Source: Planctomycetota bacterium (lineage in GTDB: Bacteria; Planctomycetota; UBA8108; JACQVS01). From it: a stretch of 48,827 nt of DNA. Shown here piece after piece: positions 10,238 to 18,387 of the stretch (the first letter of the stretch is position 1; each line of letters starts with the position of its first letter). The notes beneath the pieces were generated by a model that saw only the letters and a program-made list of their open reading frames with translations, was not told the origin of the DNA and did no database searches. The DNA lies in assembly GCA_028280485.1 (NCBI GenBank), contig JANQLS010000006.1, positions 1-48,827 of the forward strand. The letters run 5' to 3'. The translations under genes were made by a program, and so were the position numbers.

Positions 10238-10936
10238 TTAATTATGAGTTGAGAATTTATATCCTACGCCCCGTACGGTTTCAATGTAGGTTCGTTGGGC
10301 ACCTAATTTTTCTCTGATCGATTTGATGTGGACATCGATATTTCTTTTCGACAATGAATTTCGATCTCCAATACATTCGTTCAAGATATCTTCTCTCGAA
10401 AAGATGACGTCGAGTTTTGACATGAGTAATCGAAGGATTTTAAATTCCGTGATGGTGAATCCTAAATCTCGTCCTTCGCTACGCACACGAAAACTTGATA
10501 AATCAACTTCGATTCCTCGAAAGTAAATCGTAGAAGGAGCTTCAAGATGTCCTCCCGATGGTACTCTTCTCAGAATGGCCTTAACTCGCGCTACCAACTC
10601 TCGCGCCCGAACTGGTTTTTTCAAATAAGCGTCCACCCCTAAGTCGTAACATTTTAGAATAAGGTTTTCCTGACCTTCTTCAGAAACAATAACTTGAGGG
10701 ATCGATCGAGTTCGCGGATCGTCTTTTAAGTTTTCACAAAATTTGAGCCCACCCAAACCCTGAGCGGCGATGTCATAAATTATCATCGCAGGCTCGTGGC
10801 CTTTGATCTCACCTGGATAGGCATGCTCCGTGTCCATTAGACAGACTTGAAATCCATCTCGTGAAAGGTGGAGGGTTAGTTGATCTATCGTCCAATCATC
10901 TTTATCGATGACCAGTAGCTTCTCTTTGGTTGACAT
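10238..10936 (-). CDS. OmpR/PhoB-family response regulator
   Basis: This is a cytoplasmic two-component transcription regulator. The receiver domain (about 6-120) has the acidic pocket D11/D13/D14, phospho-acceptor D55 (IIYDIAAQG), a Ser at the switch position (S85) and conserved K107 before Pro (YLKKP). The winged-helix DNA-binding domain covers about 130-230, with FTITEFKILRLLMS, the RNIDVHIKSIREKLG recognition region and the closing IETVRGVGYKF. At 232 aa the length is typical. No histidine kinase is encoded beside it, so it is an orphan in this window. It precedes the lamin-tail lipoprotein gene by 17 nt, an uncommon pairing that suggests it may control, or be co-expressed with, an envelope component. 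Which kinase or signal it serves cannot be read from the sequence. Confidence 0.94.
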   Translation of the reverse strand: MSTKEKLLVIDKDDWTIDQLTLHLSRDGFQVCLMDTEHAYPGEIKGHEPAMIIYDIAAQGLGGLKFCENLKDDPRTRSIPQVIVSEEGQENLILKCYDLGVDAYLKKPVRARELVARVKAILRRVPSGGHLEAPSTIYFRGIEVDLSSFRVRSEGRDLGFTITEFKILRLLMSKLDVIFSREDILNECIGDRNSLSKRNIDVHIKSIREKLGAQRTYIETVRGVGYKFSTHN

Positions 10937-11255
10937 AAGGTTTGCCTCTCACCTGCTTGAGCTCATCGAGTACGAAGCTAAGTTCGCGGGCAGATGACAT
11001 TTTCCGTGGTTTTCCAATCTGAGAATCTTGGGCCGATGAGATGCCAGACCTTCCTCAGCTCTCAGATAGTGAGCTCAACGGATGGAAGAAGCTTACTGCT
11101 TGATTATGGTGCTAGTTTTTAATCCCGGTTAATTTCATGTAAATGTGAAATTATTTCAAACTCTATGAAAATCGGATCTGTATAGAGCCGGAGGTTTTGA
11201 TGGAGTGGAATGAATCAAATCGTTGAAAATGAAGTAACTTATAGCGTTAAAAGCC
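10937..11255. other. Intergenic region upstream of the response regulator, no gene seen
   Basis: About 320 nt separate the response regulator start from the stop of the PHP-domain gene on the same strand. No ORF or RNA gene is apparent. A short AGCC/GGCT hairpin followed by TTTT overlaps the stop codon of the gene ending at 11256 and could be a weak terminator on the minus strand. The response regulator promoter should lie here. Confidence 0.4.
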
Positions 11256-14105
11256 TCAGGCTGGATCTAAAGGGTGCAATTCTAAGCGAGTGAATTGAAT
11301 TTGAGAGCCCTCGCTTTGAATAAGAATTCGCCCGGATTGGGGTTTGATATTAGTGACTCGGTTTACAAGTTTGCCGTCAACAGTGATTTCGATCGTTGAA
11401 TCTTTACATTCAATTTCTATTCGACAGCGATTTCCGTTAAGACCCTGTGAAGATTGGTTAAAGATATCCTTCCAATTAGGCTTTTTGCCGTAATGATTGA
11501 GCCTCCCCCAAGTTTTGATCACATGTTTTTTTCCCTCGGGTAAATAGCGGGGCCAATTTTCAGAGTCGAAGGTGGAAGCTACGGTGGATTCAACTTCTAG
11601 GGGAATTAACTTTCCACGGACATCATGTCCCCGAATTAGTAAAAAGTCACCGACTGCACCTTCCATCACATTGCACTCAATCGCCGTTTGAAACGCCCCT
11701 TCGGCATCGACCGAGTTTCCATCGGGTCCTTGACTGTGAAGAAAGATTCCTGAATCACGAGCTTTGCCCACGCGTTTGCCCCAATTCTTTTTCCCCCACT
11801 CAAACTCAGCAATTAATCGGTAGTTTTTGTAGTTTTGTCGTGTACCTAAATAGCCAAGAGTTTTACCTGTTACGAACAATCTTTTGTTCTCTAAACGAAA
11901 GTTCTTCTCTGGGTCTTCGTATTGTTTGTCTTTTAAGAAGCTGTAAAAATGATCCTCTAATTTACCACTTAAAAGATCTATCGGTTTTTGGGGGTTGATG
12001 GCTTCCCTGAGATGGTTCTCCCTAAATCCTTTGAAGGGAGAATTTGAAACGTAACGATATTTTTCCTTCTGAAATTCGCCTTCCATGTAAAAAGCGGTAT
12101 TTTTGGGATACCACCAGTGATCCCCCTTAAAGGGAAGCTCAATTTTGTTTAAGGGCATCTCTTCACCGTAGCCCCACCATCTCAATTGGTGAGCATTCGA
12201 TCCTAGTTGGGCTAAGGAGATAGCTCGGCTGTTGGGATGCTTGGAATCAAAGAAAATGGAATCTGTCCGGTAGGTGGAGCCCATTTTAGTTTTTAACTGA
12301 AGGCTATACCAACCCGTTTGATCGACAGGCCAATCGGCTTGTAGTAATCGAGTGGAATTGGCTTGAGGGCCCCAAACCCAATCGGGTTGATAATCGCCAC
12401 GAAGAGTCGTCGAGGGTAAGGATGAATTGTTAGTTCTTTCCTTTTTCTCACTGGAGGAGAACTCTTTGATCTTCACTCCATCCTTTAATAAGGTGACGGA
12501 TTCGAGCCCCTCAGGATCTCTGACACTCACCAAGAGATGGGAATAGAATTGCTTCCTCAGCTGAATGAATCTTGTAGCGTTACTGATTTGGAGGAGAGCC
12601 CCCCAGGTATTCTTAACGGGCTCGACTTGTTTAGCATCAAAGTAGATCGGGCTGGTGAGGGCCCAATCGCCTTGCTCATTTTCAGCTCTTAAAGTTAACC
12701 AGGGAGTTCCGACGATTTTCGTCGGTAATTTAAAATCAAATTCATACTCGGAGTGTCGGCCATGTCGGGGCGAAGCCCGGTCGATTCTTTTTCCTTGGTA
12801 GTAAAGTTCGATCGATCTCAAGGTATGCCAAGAGTGGATTTTGGCTTTAACAGGGTGAATCCTTCCTGATTCCGATTCGATTGTTGTACCAGGAAGTTTT
12901 CCATCGACGGAAAAGAAGGCAAAGAGAGGCCCACCATTGGTCGCAAAGGTCTTAGCTTGCTTCATTCCAGAGATGAGTTTTGAAAATTTAAATTCATCGG
13001 AGTGGACGTAGACTCGTCGATCTCCCGGAGACAAAGTTCTCACCCGCCCTAAGGCACAGTCGGTATAACTTGAGGCTCCAATAGTTAAGCCAAGATTAAG
13101 AACGGAATACCAGAGAAGTTCAGTTTGACGAGAATCGATATCAAGGAGATCGGTTCCCTTTTTAAAAACGGCGTTGTGAATCAACTCCGCTGCTCCCATC
13201 CAGTGGATTTGGTGGCGAGGAGTCAGGGGATGGGTGTGAATGGTGATCCCTCCCAGTTGATGGACTTTATCGGTGAGGGCTTGGCTCGGTAAAAGAGTTC
13301 GCTCTAATTCGCGGATCGTAAGTTGAGAGATAGGTTCACGAATTCCGGGAGTATTGATATGTCCTACAAAACAGCCTAATCGCTGTTCATCCGCTCGAGT
13401 CAGAATGAAGTCCGGTCGATTGAGAGACTCGAGCTTTTCGTAGGATCCATTGGAACCGGCTTCCGTCACAAAATCTAAACCGGCTGCTCGAGCTTGAATC
13501 GCCATGTATTCAAGATTCGTTTTAATGGAGGCTCTGGCATCATGTTGAGCGTGAACGTGATTGTCGCCCGAGTACCAGCCGTGATCTTGAGGTCGAAACC
13601 AGGGGCGTTGAGTGATCTGGTATCGATTGAGAGATCCTTCTGTAGAGCTTAATTGAAAGGTAGCATCCACAAAGTTGGGGCCAGCCTGAAGATTTAATGT
13701 GACAGGTCCAGCTGGAGCAAGAAATCGAGTCTTACCTTCGACGAAGAACCGACCATCGCGGTACAAGCCTCTCCCTCCCCCATCGATAAATTTTCCGCTC
13801 TTGTTTTTTACGATCAATCTGACGCACTGTTGCTCGCTCTGGCCCGAAGGAAGGATTTTATTGAATAGGATTTCAATCTCTCCAGTGCCTTGTGGCAGAC
13901 CCGCTTTGGATTTCGAGCTGAGGGCTTCAATCTGATTCAACGGAGGTTGAGTCTGGTTTTTGTCATCGGATTGAGCGAAAAGCTGAATGTTGATCAGGAA
14001 GAACAGAAGACTTAGTCTAAGGAAAAGATATTTCGTGAATCTAAATTCGAATAGATTGATCTTTCGCGTTCTAATTCTTGGAGTTAACATGAAAGTTCTA
14101 TTCAT
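11256..14105 (-). CDS. Exported CehA/McbA-like PHP metallohydrolase fused to a 3-keto-disaccharide hydrolase (DUF1080) domain
   Basis: The 949-aa product has a signal peptide within residues 27-45 after a long basic N-terminus; the internal Met at 14090 is an alternative start. A PHP-type metallohydrolase region (about 170-380) contains the metal motif DNHVH at 181-185 and a later HTH at 290-292 (GGITIHTHPL), as in CehA/McbA-family hydrolases. A beta-sandwich linker follows. The C-terminal domain (about 690-945) matches the DUF1080/3-keto-disaccharide hydrolase fold, with the SGIFLHSQG, ECNVMEG and EIECKDSTIEITVDGKLV stretches. Such domains are abundant in planctomycetes and act on oxidised sugars or bind glycans. 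The fusion suggests a periplasmic or extracellular carbohydrate- or ester-hydrolysing enzyme; the substrate is unknown. Family calls are confident, function is not. Confidence 0.85.
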   Translation of the reverse strand: MNRTFMLTPRIRTRKINLFEFRFTKYLFLRLSLLFFLINIQLFAQSDDKNQTQPPLNQIEALSSKSKAGLPQGTGEIEILFNKILPSGQSEQQCVRLIVKNKSGKFIDGGGRGLYRDGRFFVEGKTRFLAPAGPVTLNLQAGPNFVDATFQLSSTEGSLNRYQITQRPWFRPQDHGWYSGDNHVHAQHDARASIKTNLEYMAIQARAAGLDFVTEAGSNGSYEKLESLNRPDFILTRADEQRLGCFVGHINTPGIREPISQLTIRELERTLLPSQALTDKVHQLGGITIHTHPLTPRHQIHWMGAAELIHNAVFKKGTDLLDIDSRQTELLWYSVLNLGLTIGASSYTDCALGRVRTLSPGDRRVYVHSDEFKFSKLISGMKQAKTFATNGGPLFAFFSVDGKLPGTTIESESGRIHPVKAKIHSWHTLRSIELYYQGKRIDRASPRHGRHSEYEFDFKLPTKIVGTPWLTLRAENEQGDWALTSPIYFDAKQVEPVKNTWGALLQISNATRFIQLRKQFYSHLLVSVRDPEGLESVTLLKDGVKIKEFSSSEKKERTNNSSLPSTTLRGDYQPDWVWGPQANSTRLLQADWPVDQTGWYSLQLKTKMGSTYRTDSIFFDSKHPNSRAISLAQLGSNAHQLRWWGYGEEMPLNKIELPFKGDHWWYPKNTAFYMEGEFQKEKYRYVSNSPFKGFRENHLREAINPQKPIDLLSGKLEDHFYSFLKDKQYEDPEKNFRLENKRLFVTGKTLGYLGTRQNYKNYRLIAEFEWGKKNWGKRVGKARDSGIFLHSQGPDGNSVDAEGAFQTAIECNVMEGAVGDFLLIRGHDVRGKLIPLEVESTVASTFDSENWPRYLPEGKKHVIKTWGRLNHYGKKPNWKDIFNQSSQGLNGNRCRIEIECKDSTIEITVDGKLVNRVTNIKPQSGRILIQSEGSQIQFTRLELHPLDPA

Positions 14106-14220
14106 AAGCTCAATGATGACTATTTAGTTCTCTATAATTTTTTTTACTGAGATACATCCCGATCCAACTACAAATTATAAGTTAACCAGTGTCTGATGAT
14201 GAATGGTTAAAGGTATCTCT

Positions 14221-14790
14221 ATGATTAAATTTTTTACATCGCTAAGTTATTCATTTCTTGTTTTCACGACATTCAGCTGTGGAAATTTTGAAAACCGTTC
14301 CGAATTCGATGTGAATGAATACGTGGAATTGGATACCTACGACCAACCCGATGCCATCGCTCCGCCGGAACCCATGAATGTTTCTTGCCAGCAAGAAGGA
14401 TCCTTAATTCGTCTCTCCTGGGAACTGCCGAGTGAAGTAAAATACCATACAGTGAAAGTCTATCGATGGAGCCAGTTGGTTTTAGTGCTTCCCGGAAATT
14501 GTACCACGGTTGCTGTACTGCATAAGCCGGGGGAAAACGTATACGACATCGAGGGGATTTACCACGACGGGTATTACGAAGAAGTTCCTTCCCAACGAGT
14601 CGAGTGTAAGGTGGATTGGATCTGTCACACCTGTGGTCGATACTTGGTTATTATGAGATCCGAGCAATCTATATGGGAATTACCTGAAGAGCTGGTTCGA
14701 GCAAAAAGGGATCCGATTGAGGGGTGTTCTTACTGCAAGCAAAGAATCAAAGAAGTGTTTTCTGAACCCCGATCCAAGAACACTCAATAA
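14221..14790 (+). CDS. Small FN3-like lipoprotein with two CxxC pairs
   Basis: The product (189 aa from this start) begins with a lipoprotein signal peptide ending in FTTFSC. The middle part (roughly 50-135) looks like a fibronectin type III-like beta sandwich: PPEPMNVSC, IRLSWELP, YHTVKVYRW and YDIEGIYHDGYYEE. The C-terminal segment has two CxxC pairs, ICHTCG and GCSYCK, about 34 residues apart, resembling a zinc ribbon, which is unusual for an exported lipoprotein. I chose the ATG at 14221 because AAAGG stands seven bases before it; an ATG at 14203 lacks such a site. It is divergent from the PHP-domain gene and convergent with the cyclic-nucleotide-fold gene. I do not recognise a specific family. 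Confidence 0.75.
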   Translation: MIKFFTSLSYSFLVFTTFSCGNFENRSEFDVNEYVELDTYDQPDAIAPPEPMNVSCQQEGSLIRLSWELPSEVKYHTVKVYRWSQLVLVLPGNCTTVAVLHKPGENVYDIEGIYHDGYYEEVPSQRVECKVDWICHTCGRYLVIMRSEQSIWELPEELVRAKRDPIEGCSYCKQRIKEVFSEPRSKNTQ

Positions 14791-14833
14791 GAGATCGACA
14801 TTCTTCACATTGAATGCTGTTCACAACCCTCCA

Positions 14834-14855
14834 AGCCCGAAGCTTTAGCGAGGGA
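14834..14855. repeat. Lone half-site of the family 1 repeat
   Basis: The stretch AGCCCGAAGCTTTAGCGAGG matches one arm of the family 1 inverted repeat with a few changes in the middle. No partner arm is seen nearby. Like copies 1 and 3 it lies between convergent genes. Confidence 0.6.
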
Positions 14856-14881
14856 TAAAGAACCACAAAAATTCATTAAAC

Positions 14882-14922
14882 AAAATAAGCCCAATGAACT
14901 TTAGATTCATTGGGCTTATTTT
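14882..14922. terminator. Bidirectional intrinsic terminator
   Basis: A perfect 17-bp stem (14882-14898 with 14906-14922; core AAGCCCAATGAA) closes a 7-nt loop, with A-rich left and T-rich right flanks. It lies between the convergent genes ending at 14790 and 14983 and can serve both. Confidence 0.88.
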
Positions 14923-14982
14923 AGGTCTTATATTTCGTCGTGACTCATTGAGTCGGAATTCTAGGCTTCTAACATCTTCTCA

Positions 14983-15441
14983 TCATATACTCTGGAGCCA
15001 CTTAAATTGATCTCGAGTGGCTTTGAGTCTTCCAGCGACGAGTTCGGATAACTTTTGCATGAGGTGATAACCGAACGCTGGATTTTCATCCATGACCTTC
15101 ACCAAGTGCTGAGCTCCAATGGTGAAAACCGAGCAATCAAAAAAGGCAACGGCATTTGCGGTGAGCTGATCTCCGCCAGTAAGAGCTGACCAGGCAAAAA
15201 CTTCCCCCGGATTGACTTTTGTGATGCGAACGGCTTCCTCAGGGCGAGTTGGTAGCTGGTAATTAAGTTCTACTTGACCACTTTTGAGTAGAAAGAGCTC
15301 TTCGGCTAGATCCCCCTCACTGAAGATCACATCTCCCTGCGTGTAGGCTGATTCACTAACGAATTCACTCAACTTGTTGATCACCACTTCTGATGTTCCC
15401 TGAAAAAATGATGATTCTTGCCAAGAAATAGAACTTTGCAT
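14983..15441 (-). CDS. Stand-alone cyclic-nucleotide-binding-fold (CNBD) protein
   Basis: This 152-aa cytoplasmic protein is essentially one Crp-type cyclic-nucleotide-binding fold: YTQGDVIFSEGDLAEELFLLKSGQVEL, the NPGEVFAWSALTGG loop where a phosphate-binding cassette would be, and a C-terminal helix. There is no helix-turn-helix, kinase or channel domain, so it would act through a partner. The cassette lacks the Arg that normally contacts the cyclic phosphate (TANAVA where RxAxVxA is usual), so binding of cAMP or cGMP is doubtful. The start is well supported (GGAGG seven bases before the ATG). It is transcribed away from a 900-nt repeat-bearing intergenic region and ends at a shared terminator. 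Family call is good; role unknown. Confidence 0.85.
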   Translation of the reverse strand: MQSSISWQESSFFQGTSEVVINKLSEFVSESAYTQGDVIFSEGDLAEELFLLKSGQVELNYQLPTRPEEAVRITKVNPGEVFAWSALTGGDQLTANAVAFFDCSVFTIGAQHLVKVMDENPAFGYHLMQKLSELVAGRLKATRDQFKWLQSI

Positions 15442-15969
15442 ATAAACCCTCCTATATTCACATCCGAGTCAACCTATGCCTCATTCCCCCTGAGGTGGCA
15501 ATTGAGAGGAACGATGAAATCGTTCAGTGCCTTGATTAGAGTTAATCGAATGAACCCTAGCGATAAAACCCATGTAAGGAATAGTTCTTCCTTACGAATC
15601 CCTTAATATTCTCCCTAATGGAATTAATGATTTGAATGATAGGGAGATTCTCTAACACTTTCTTAAGTGTTTTTACGTTTAGTTGTATCAGTATCTTCAA
15701 TGAGCTTTCAATGAAACATCATAGAAGCCTTTAACTAGACGATCACCAACCACCCAAGATGTTAGATCTAATGAGTCCGGAATTCTATATTGTGCTTTTT
15801 TTCACAATCTTTCTTGGGCAAGGTTTAATGCTTAAAGTTAAAAAATAACGGGCTTTTTACTCATTCAGGGGGAAATGAGAATGATGGAGGACGATTCTTA
15901 AATGGGTGTTTATACATTGTGAATTATTTCACAACGGTTATTCGTTCATGTTGATTCAACATGATCGAA

Positions 15970-16030
15970 GCTGAGTTGGGATCAACTCGGCTGCAGGTGT
16001 TGACTCAAATTGGCTACGCTTGGCGGAGAG
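15970..16030. repeat. Family 2 repeat, copy A (61 nt, two potential hairpins)
   Basis: This aligns without gaps over 61 nt with copies at 16239-16299 and 28900-28960, and differs from copy B at about 13 positions. The first hairpin is GCTGAGTTG-GGAT-CAACTCGGC, with one T/G wobble. The second part, ending GGCTACGCTTGGCGGAGAG, is less well paired here. Confidence 0.8.
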
Positions 16031-16089
16031 GTTGTGAAATTTTAGATTCCTATGATTCTAAAATTTATGCTTATTATTTAAGCACCAAA

Positions 16090-16235
16090 ATTAACTAGCC
16101 CGGAGCGTAAGCGACGGGACAGAGCTAAAGTATTCCGTGGGTGATAGCTAAATACCTGAGCTATCCATAAAAATAAACGAATAGGGAGCTCAGCACGATG
16201 ACACATCCCGTCGCTTACGCTCCGGGCTAGTTAAT
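16090..16235. repeat. Family 1 inverted repeat, copy 2, with an 86-nt insert between the arms
   Basis: Arms 16090-16119 and 16206-16235 are perfect reverse complements over 30 nt; the core is TTAACTAGCCCGGAGCG. Unlike copies 1 and 3 the arms are 86 nt apart, and the insert carries its own small hairpin (GATAGCT...AGCTATC). The arms differ from copies 1 and 3 by changes present in both arms, so pairing is preserved. It lies between tandem minus-strand genes. Confidence 0.88.
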
Positions 16236-16238
16236 GAA

Positions 16239-16299
16239 GCCGAGTTGGAATCAACTCGGCCGCGAGTGTAGGCTCGAAGAGGCTACGCTCAGCGGAGTG
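16239..16299. repeat. Family 2 repeat, copy B
   Basis: This starts 3 nt after the right arm of family 1 copy 2. The first hairpin is a perfect 9-bp stem, GCCGAGTTG-GAAT-CAACTCGGC. The second pairs GAGTGTAG with CTACGCTC through one wobble. It lies just downstream of the topoisomerase B-subunit stop and could shape the 3' end of that transcript. Confidence 0.82.
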
Positions 16300-16338
16300 G
16301 AAGAAAATCTGTGATTTGCTGGAACGGTTGAAACGGAC

Positions 16339-18375
16339 TCAGATATCTACATCATCCGCTTCCGCAGCGCGTTCCATCACGAACGAATAACGTGCGGAGG
16401 TGTCCTTACCCATCAGGTCACAAACGATGCGATCGGTTTCCAATTCATCCGTAATTACCACTTGTTGAAGCGTTCGGGTCTTTGGATCTAAGGTCGTTTC
16501 CTTGAGTTGTTCACTCGTCATTTCACCCAATCCTTTGAACCGAGTGATCTCTGGGCGAACGTTTCCTTTTTTGTTTTCGATGATCTCTTCTTTTTCACGA
16601 TCATCCCAAGCCCAGTGAACTTCTTTCCCCAATTGAACTTTATAGAGCGGAGGCATACCCAAATAGACGTGGCCCTTACGAAGTAAAGACGGCATGTATC
16701 GGTAGAAGAAGGTTAAGAGTAAGGTGGAAATATGATGCCCATCCGAATCCGCATCGGTGAGGATCACGACTCGATGGTAGCGTAATTTCCCCAGATCCAT
16801 CTTCGTTCCCATGCCACATCCCAAGGCGCTGACGATGTCAGAAATTTCGCGGTTGGCGATAATCTTCGTGAGATTGGCTTGCTCGGTATTTAAGACCTTT
16901 CCCCTCAAGGGCAAGATCGCTTGGTGCTTCCGGCTTCGACCTTGTTTCGCCGTTCCCCCCGCAGAGTCACCCTCGACGATGAAGATTTCACTTTGGTCGG
17001 GCTTCGTGCTTTCACAGTCGGCTAATTTACCGGGAAGGTTGAGGCGATGAGAGACAGCCGATTTTCGCGTCACTTCCTGCGAAGCGGCCCTCGAAGCCGC
17101 TCGTGCCCGGGCCGCTAAAATGATTCTTGCGACAACGCCTTTGGCGATCGAACCATTATTATTGAAATACTGTTCGAGCGCTGGTGCAACCGCCCCACTG
17201 ACCAGTGATGTGACCTCTGGGTTGTTCAAACGATCTTTAGTTTGACCCTGAAATTGAGGTTCTGCGATATAAAACGAGATGATGGCGCTCAACCCTTCAC
17301 GGATGTCTTCCCCTGAGATTTTGACACCCTTGGCTTGAAGCTTATGAGTTTCCATATAGTTTCGAACGGCTTTCACGACTCCATTTTTAAAGCCTTGTTC
17401 GTGAGTACCTCCGATGGGCGTTCGAACTCCGTTCACATAACTCTGAATAAATTCGCTGGTTTCGTCAGTCCACTGAAGAACAAACTCCAGGCGAGGGTTG
17501 TCATCTTTTTGGAAGTAAAAGATGAAATCTTCGGTGGGTCGTTTGCCTCTCTCTTCAACGAGTTTTCTTAAGAATTCTTGGATCCCTTCTTGATGAGAGA
17601 AGGTCTGAGTGGTTCCGCTGGTTCCATTGCGGTAGACGATTTTCAATCCTTTGTGGAGGTAGGTTTTCGACTCTAAGATGTCCCCCACAAGTTTGGGATC
17701 AAAGTTGGTGCGAGAGAAAATGTCGGGATCGGGGCGAAAGTAAATTGAAGTACCCGATCCTCGCGCTCCTGATTTTCTTTTGAGGGGTGTGGTCGGTTTT
17801 CCTCTGCGGTACTTTTGCATGTACTCTTTGCCTTCGCGCTTAACGGAGGCGATGAGTTCTTTTGAGAGTGCGTTGACAACGGAAGAACCGACTCCGTGAA
17901 GTCCCCCAGAGTGAATATAGTTTCCTGAATCGAATTTACCTCCAGCGTGAAGTGTCGTCAGAATGAGCTCCAGGGCCGATTTCTTATGCTTCGGGTGTTT
18001 ATCGACTGGAATACCCCTGCCGTTATCCGTGACGCGGACGCCTTTGGCATCTTTATCTAACTCGACTTCGATGGTCGTGGCGAAGCCGTTGATCACCTCA
18101 TCGATAGCGTTATCCAAGATCTCCCAAAGAAGATGGTGGAGGCCCCGGTTGTCGACCCCACCGATATACATCGCTGGACGCTTTCTCACTGGCTCGAGGC
18201 CTTCTAATACGGTGATCGCTTTGGCGTCATAAGATTTTGTATTCCGGGAGACCACTTTCTTCTTACCCTTCTTCTTCGTTGATGCTGATGTCTTTTTCGC
18301 TTTGCCCTGGGTCAGTTTCTTTTTGACCTTCTTGGCGATCTTTTTCTTAACTTTTTTCTTCTTCTTTACAGCCAC
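16339..18375 (-). CDS. Type IIA topoisomerase B subunit (ParE/GyrB-like), Lys-rich N-terminus
   Basis: This is the ATPase and strand-passage subunit that pairs with the A subunit encoded just upstream to change DNA topology. The GHKL ATP site has E85, N89 and D92 (LLWEILDNAIDE), DNGRGIPV near 117-124 and HSGGLHGVGSS at 155-164. The TOPRIM part has EGDSAGG at 468-474 and DADSDG at 541-546. At 678 aa it is nearer ParE and short GyrB forms. Residues 4-41 are an extreme Lys-rich extension, rare in the family and probably DNA-binding. The start is GTG, preceded by AGGAG, part of which overlaps the stop of the A-subunit gene 12 nt upstream, so translation is likely coupled. Gyrase versus topoisomerase IV is not settled by the B subunit alone. 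Confidence 0.93.
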   Translation of the reverse strand: MAVKKKKKVKKKIAKKVKKKLTQGKAKKTSASTKKKGKKKVVSRNTKSYDAKAITVLEGLEPVRKRPAMYIGGVDNRGLHHLLWEILDNAIDEVINGFATTIEVELDKDAKGVRVTDNGRGIPVDKHPKHKKSALELILTTLHAGGKFDSGNYIHSGGLHGVGSSVVNALSKELIASVKREGKEYMQKYRRGKPTTPLKRKSGARGSGTSIYFRPDPDIFSRTNFDPKLVGDILESKTYLHKGLKIVYRNGTSGTTQTFSHQEGIQEFLRKLVEERGKRPTEDFIFYFQKDDNPRLEFVLQWTDETSEFIQSYVNGVRTPIGGTHEQGFKNGVVKAVRNYMETHKLQAKGVKISGEDIREGLSAIISFYIAEPQFQGQTKDRLNNPEVTSLVSGAVAPALEQYFNNNGSIAKGVVARIILAARARAASRAASQEVTRKSAVSHRLNLPGKLADCESTKPDQSEIFIVEGDSAGGTAKQGRSRKHQAILPLRGKVLNTEQANLTKIIANREISDIVSALGCGMGTKMDLGKLRYHRVVILTDADSDGHHISTLLLTFFYRYMPSLLRKGHVYLGMPPLYKVQLGKEVHWAWDDREKEEIIENKKGNVRPEITRFKGLGEMTSEQLKETTLDPKTRTLQQVVITDELETDRIVCDLMGKDTSARYSFVMERAAEADDVDI

Positions 18376-18387
18376 GGCCGATCACTC

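Larger units (their letters stand above)
15442..16338. other. Long intergenic region carrying a composite repeat block
   Basis: Nearly 900 nt with no convincing gene. The left half (15442-15969) is AT-rich and should contain the promoter of the CNBD gene. The right half holds a composite of both repeat families: family 2 copy A (15970-16030), family 1 arms (16090-16119 and 16206-16235) and family 2 copy B (16239-16299). The latter ends 39 nt from the topoisomerase B-subunit stop. Confidence 0.7.
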
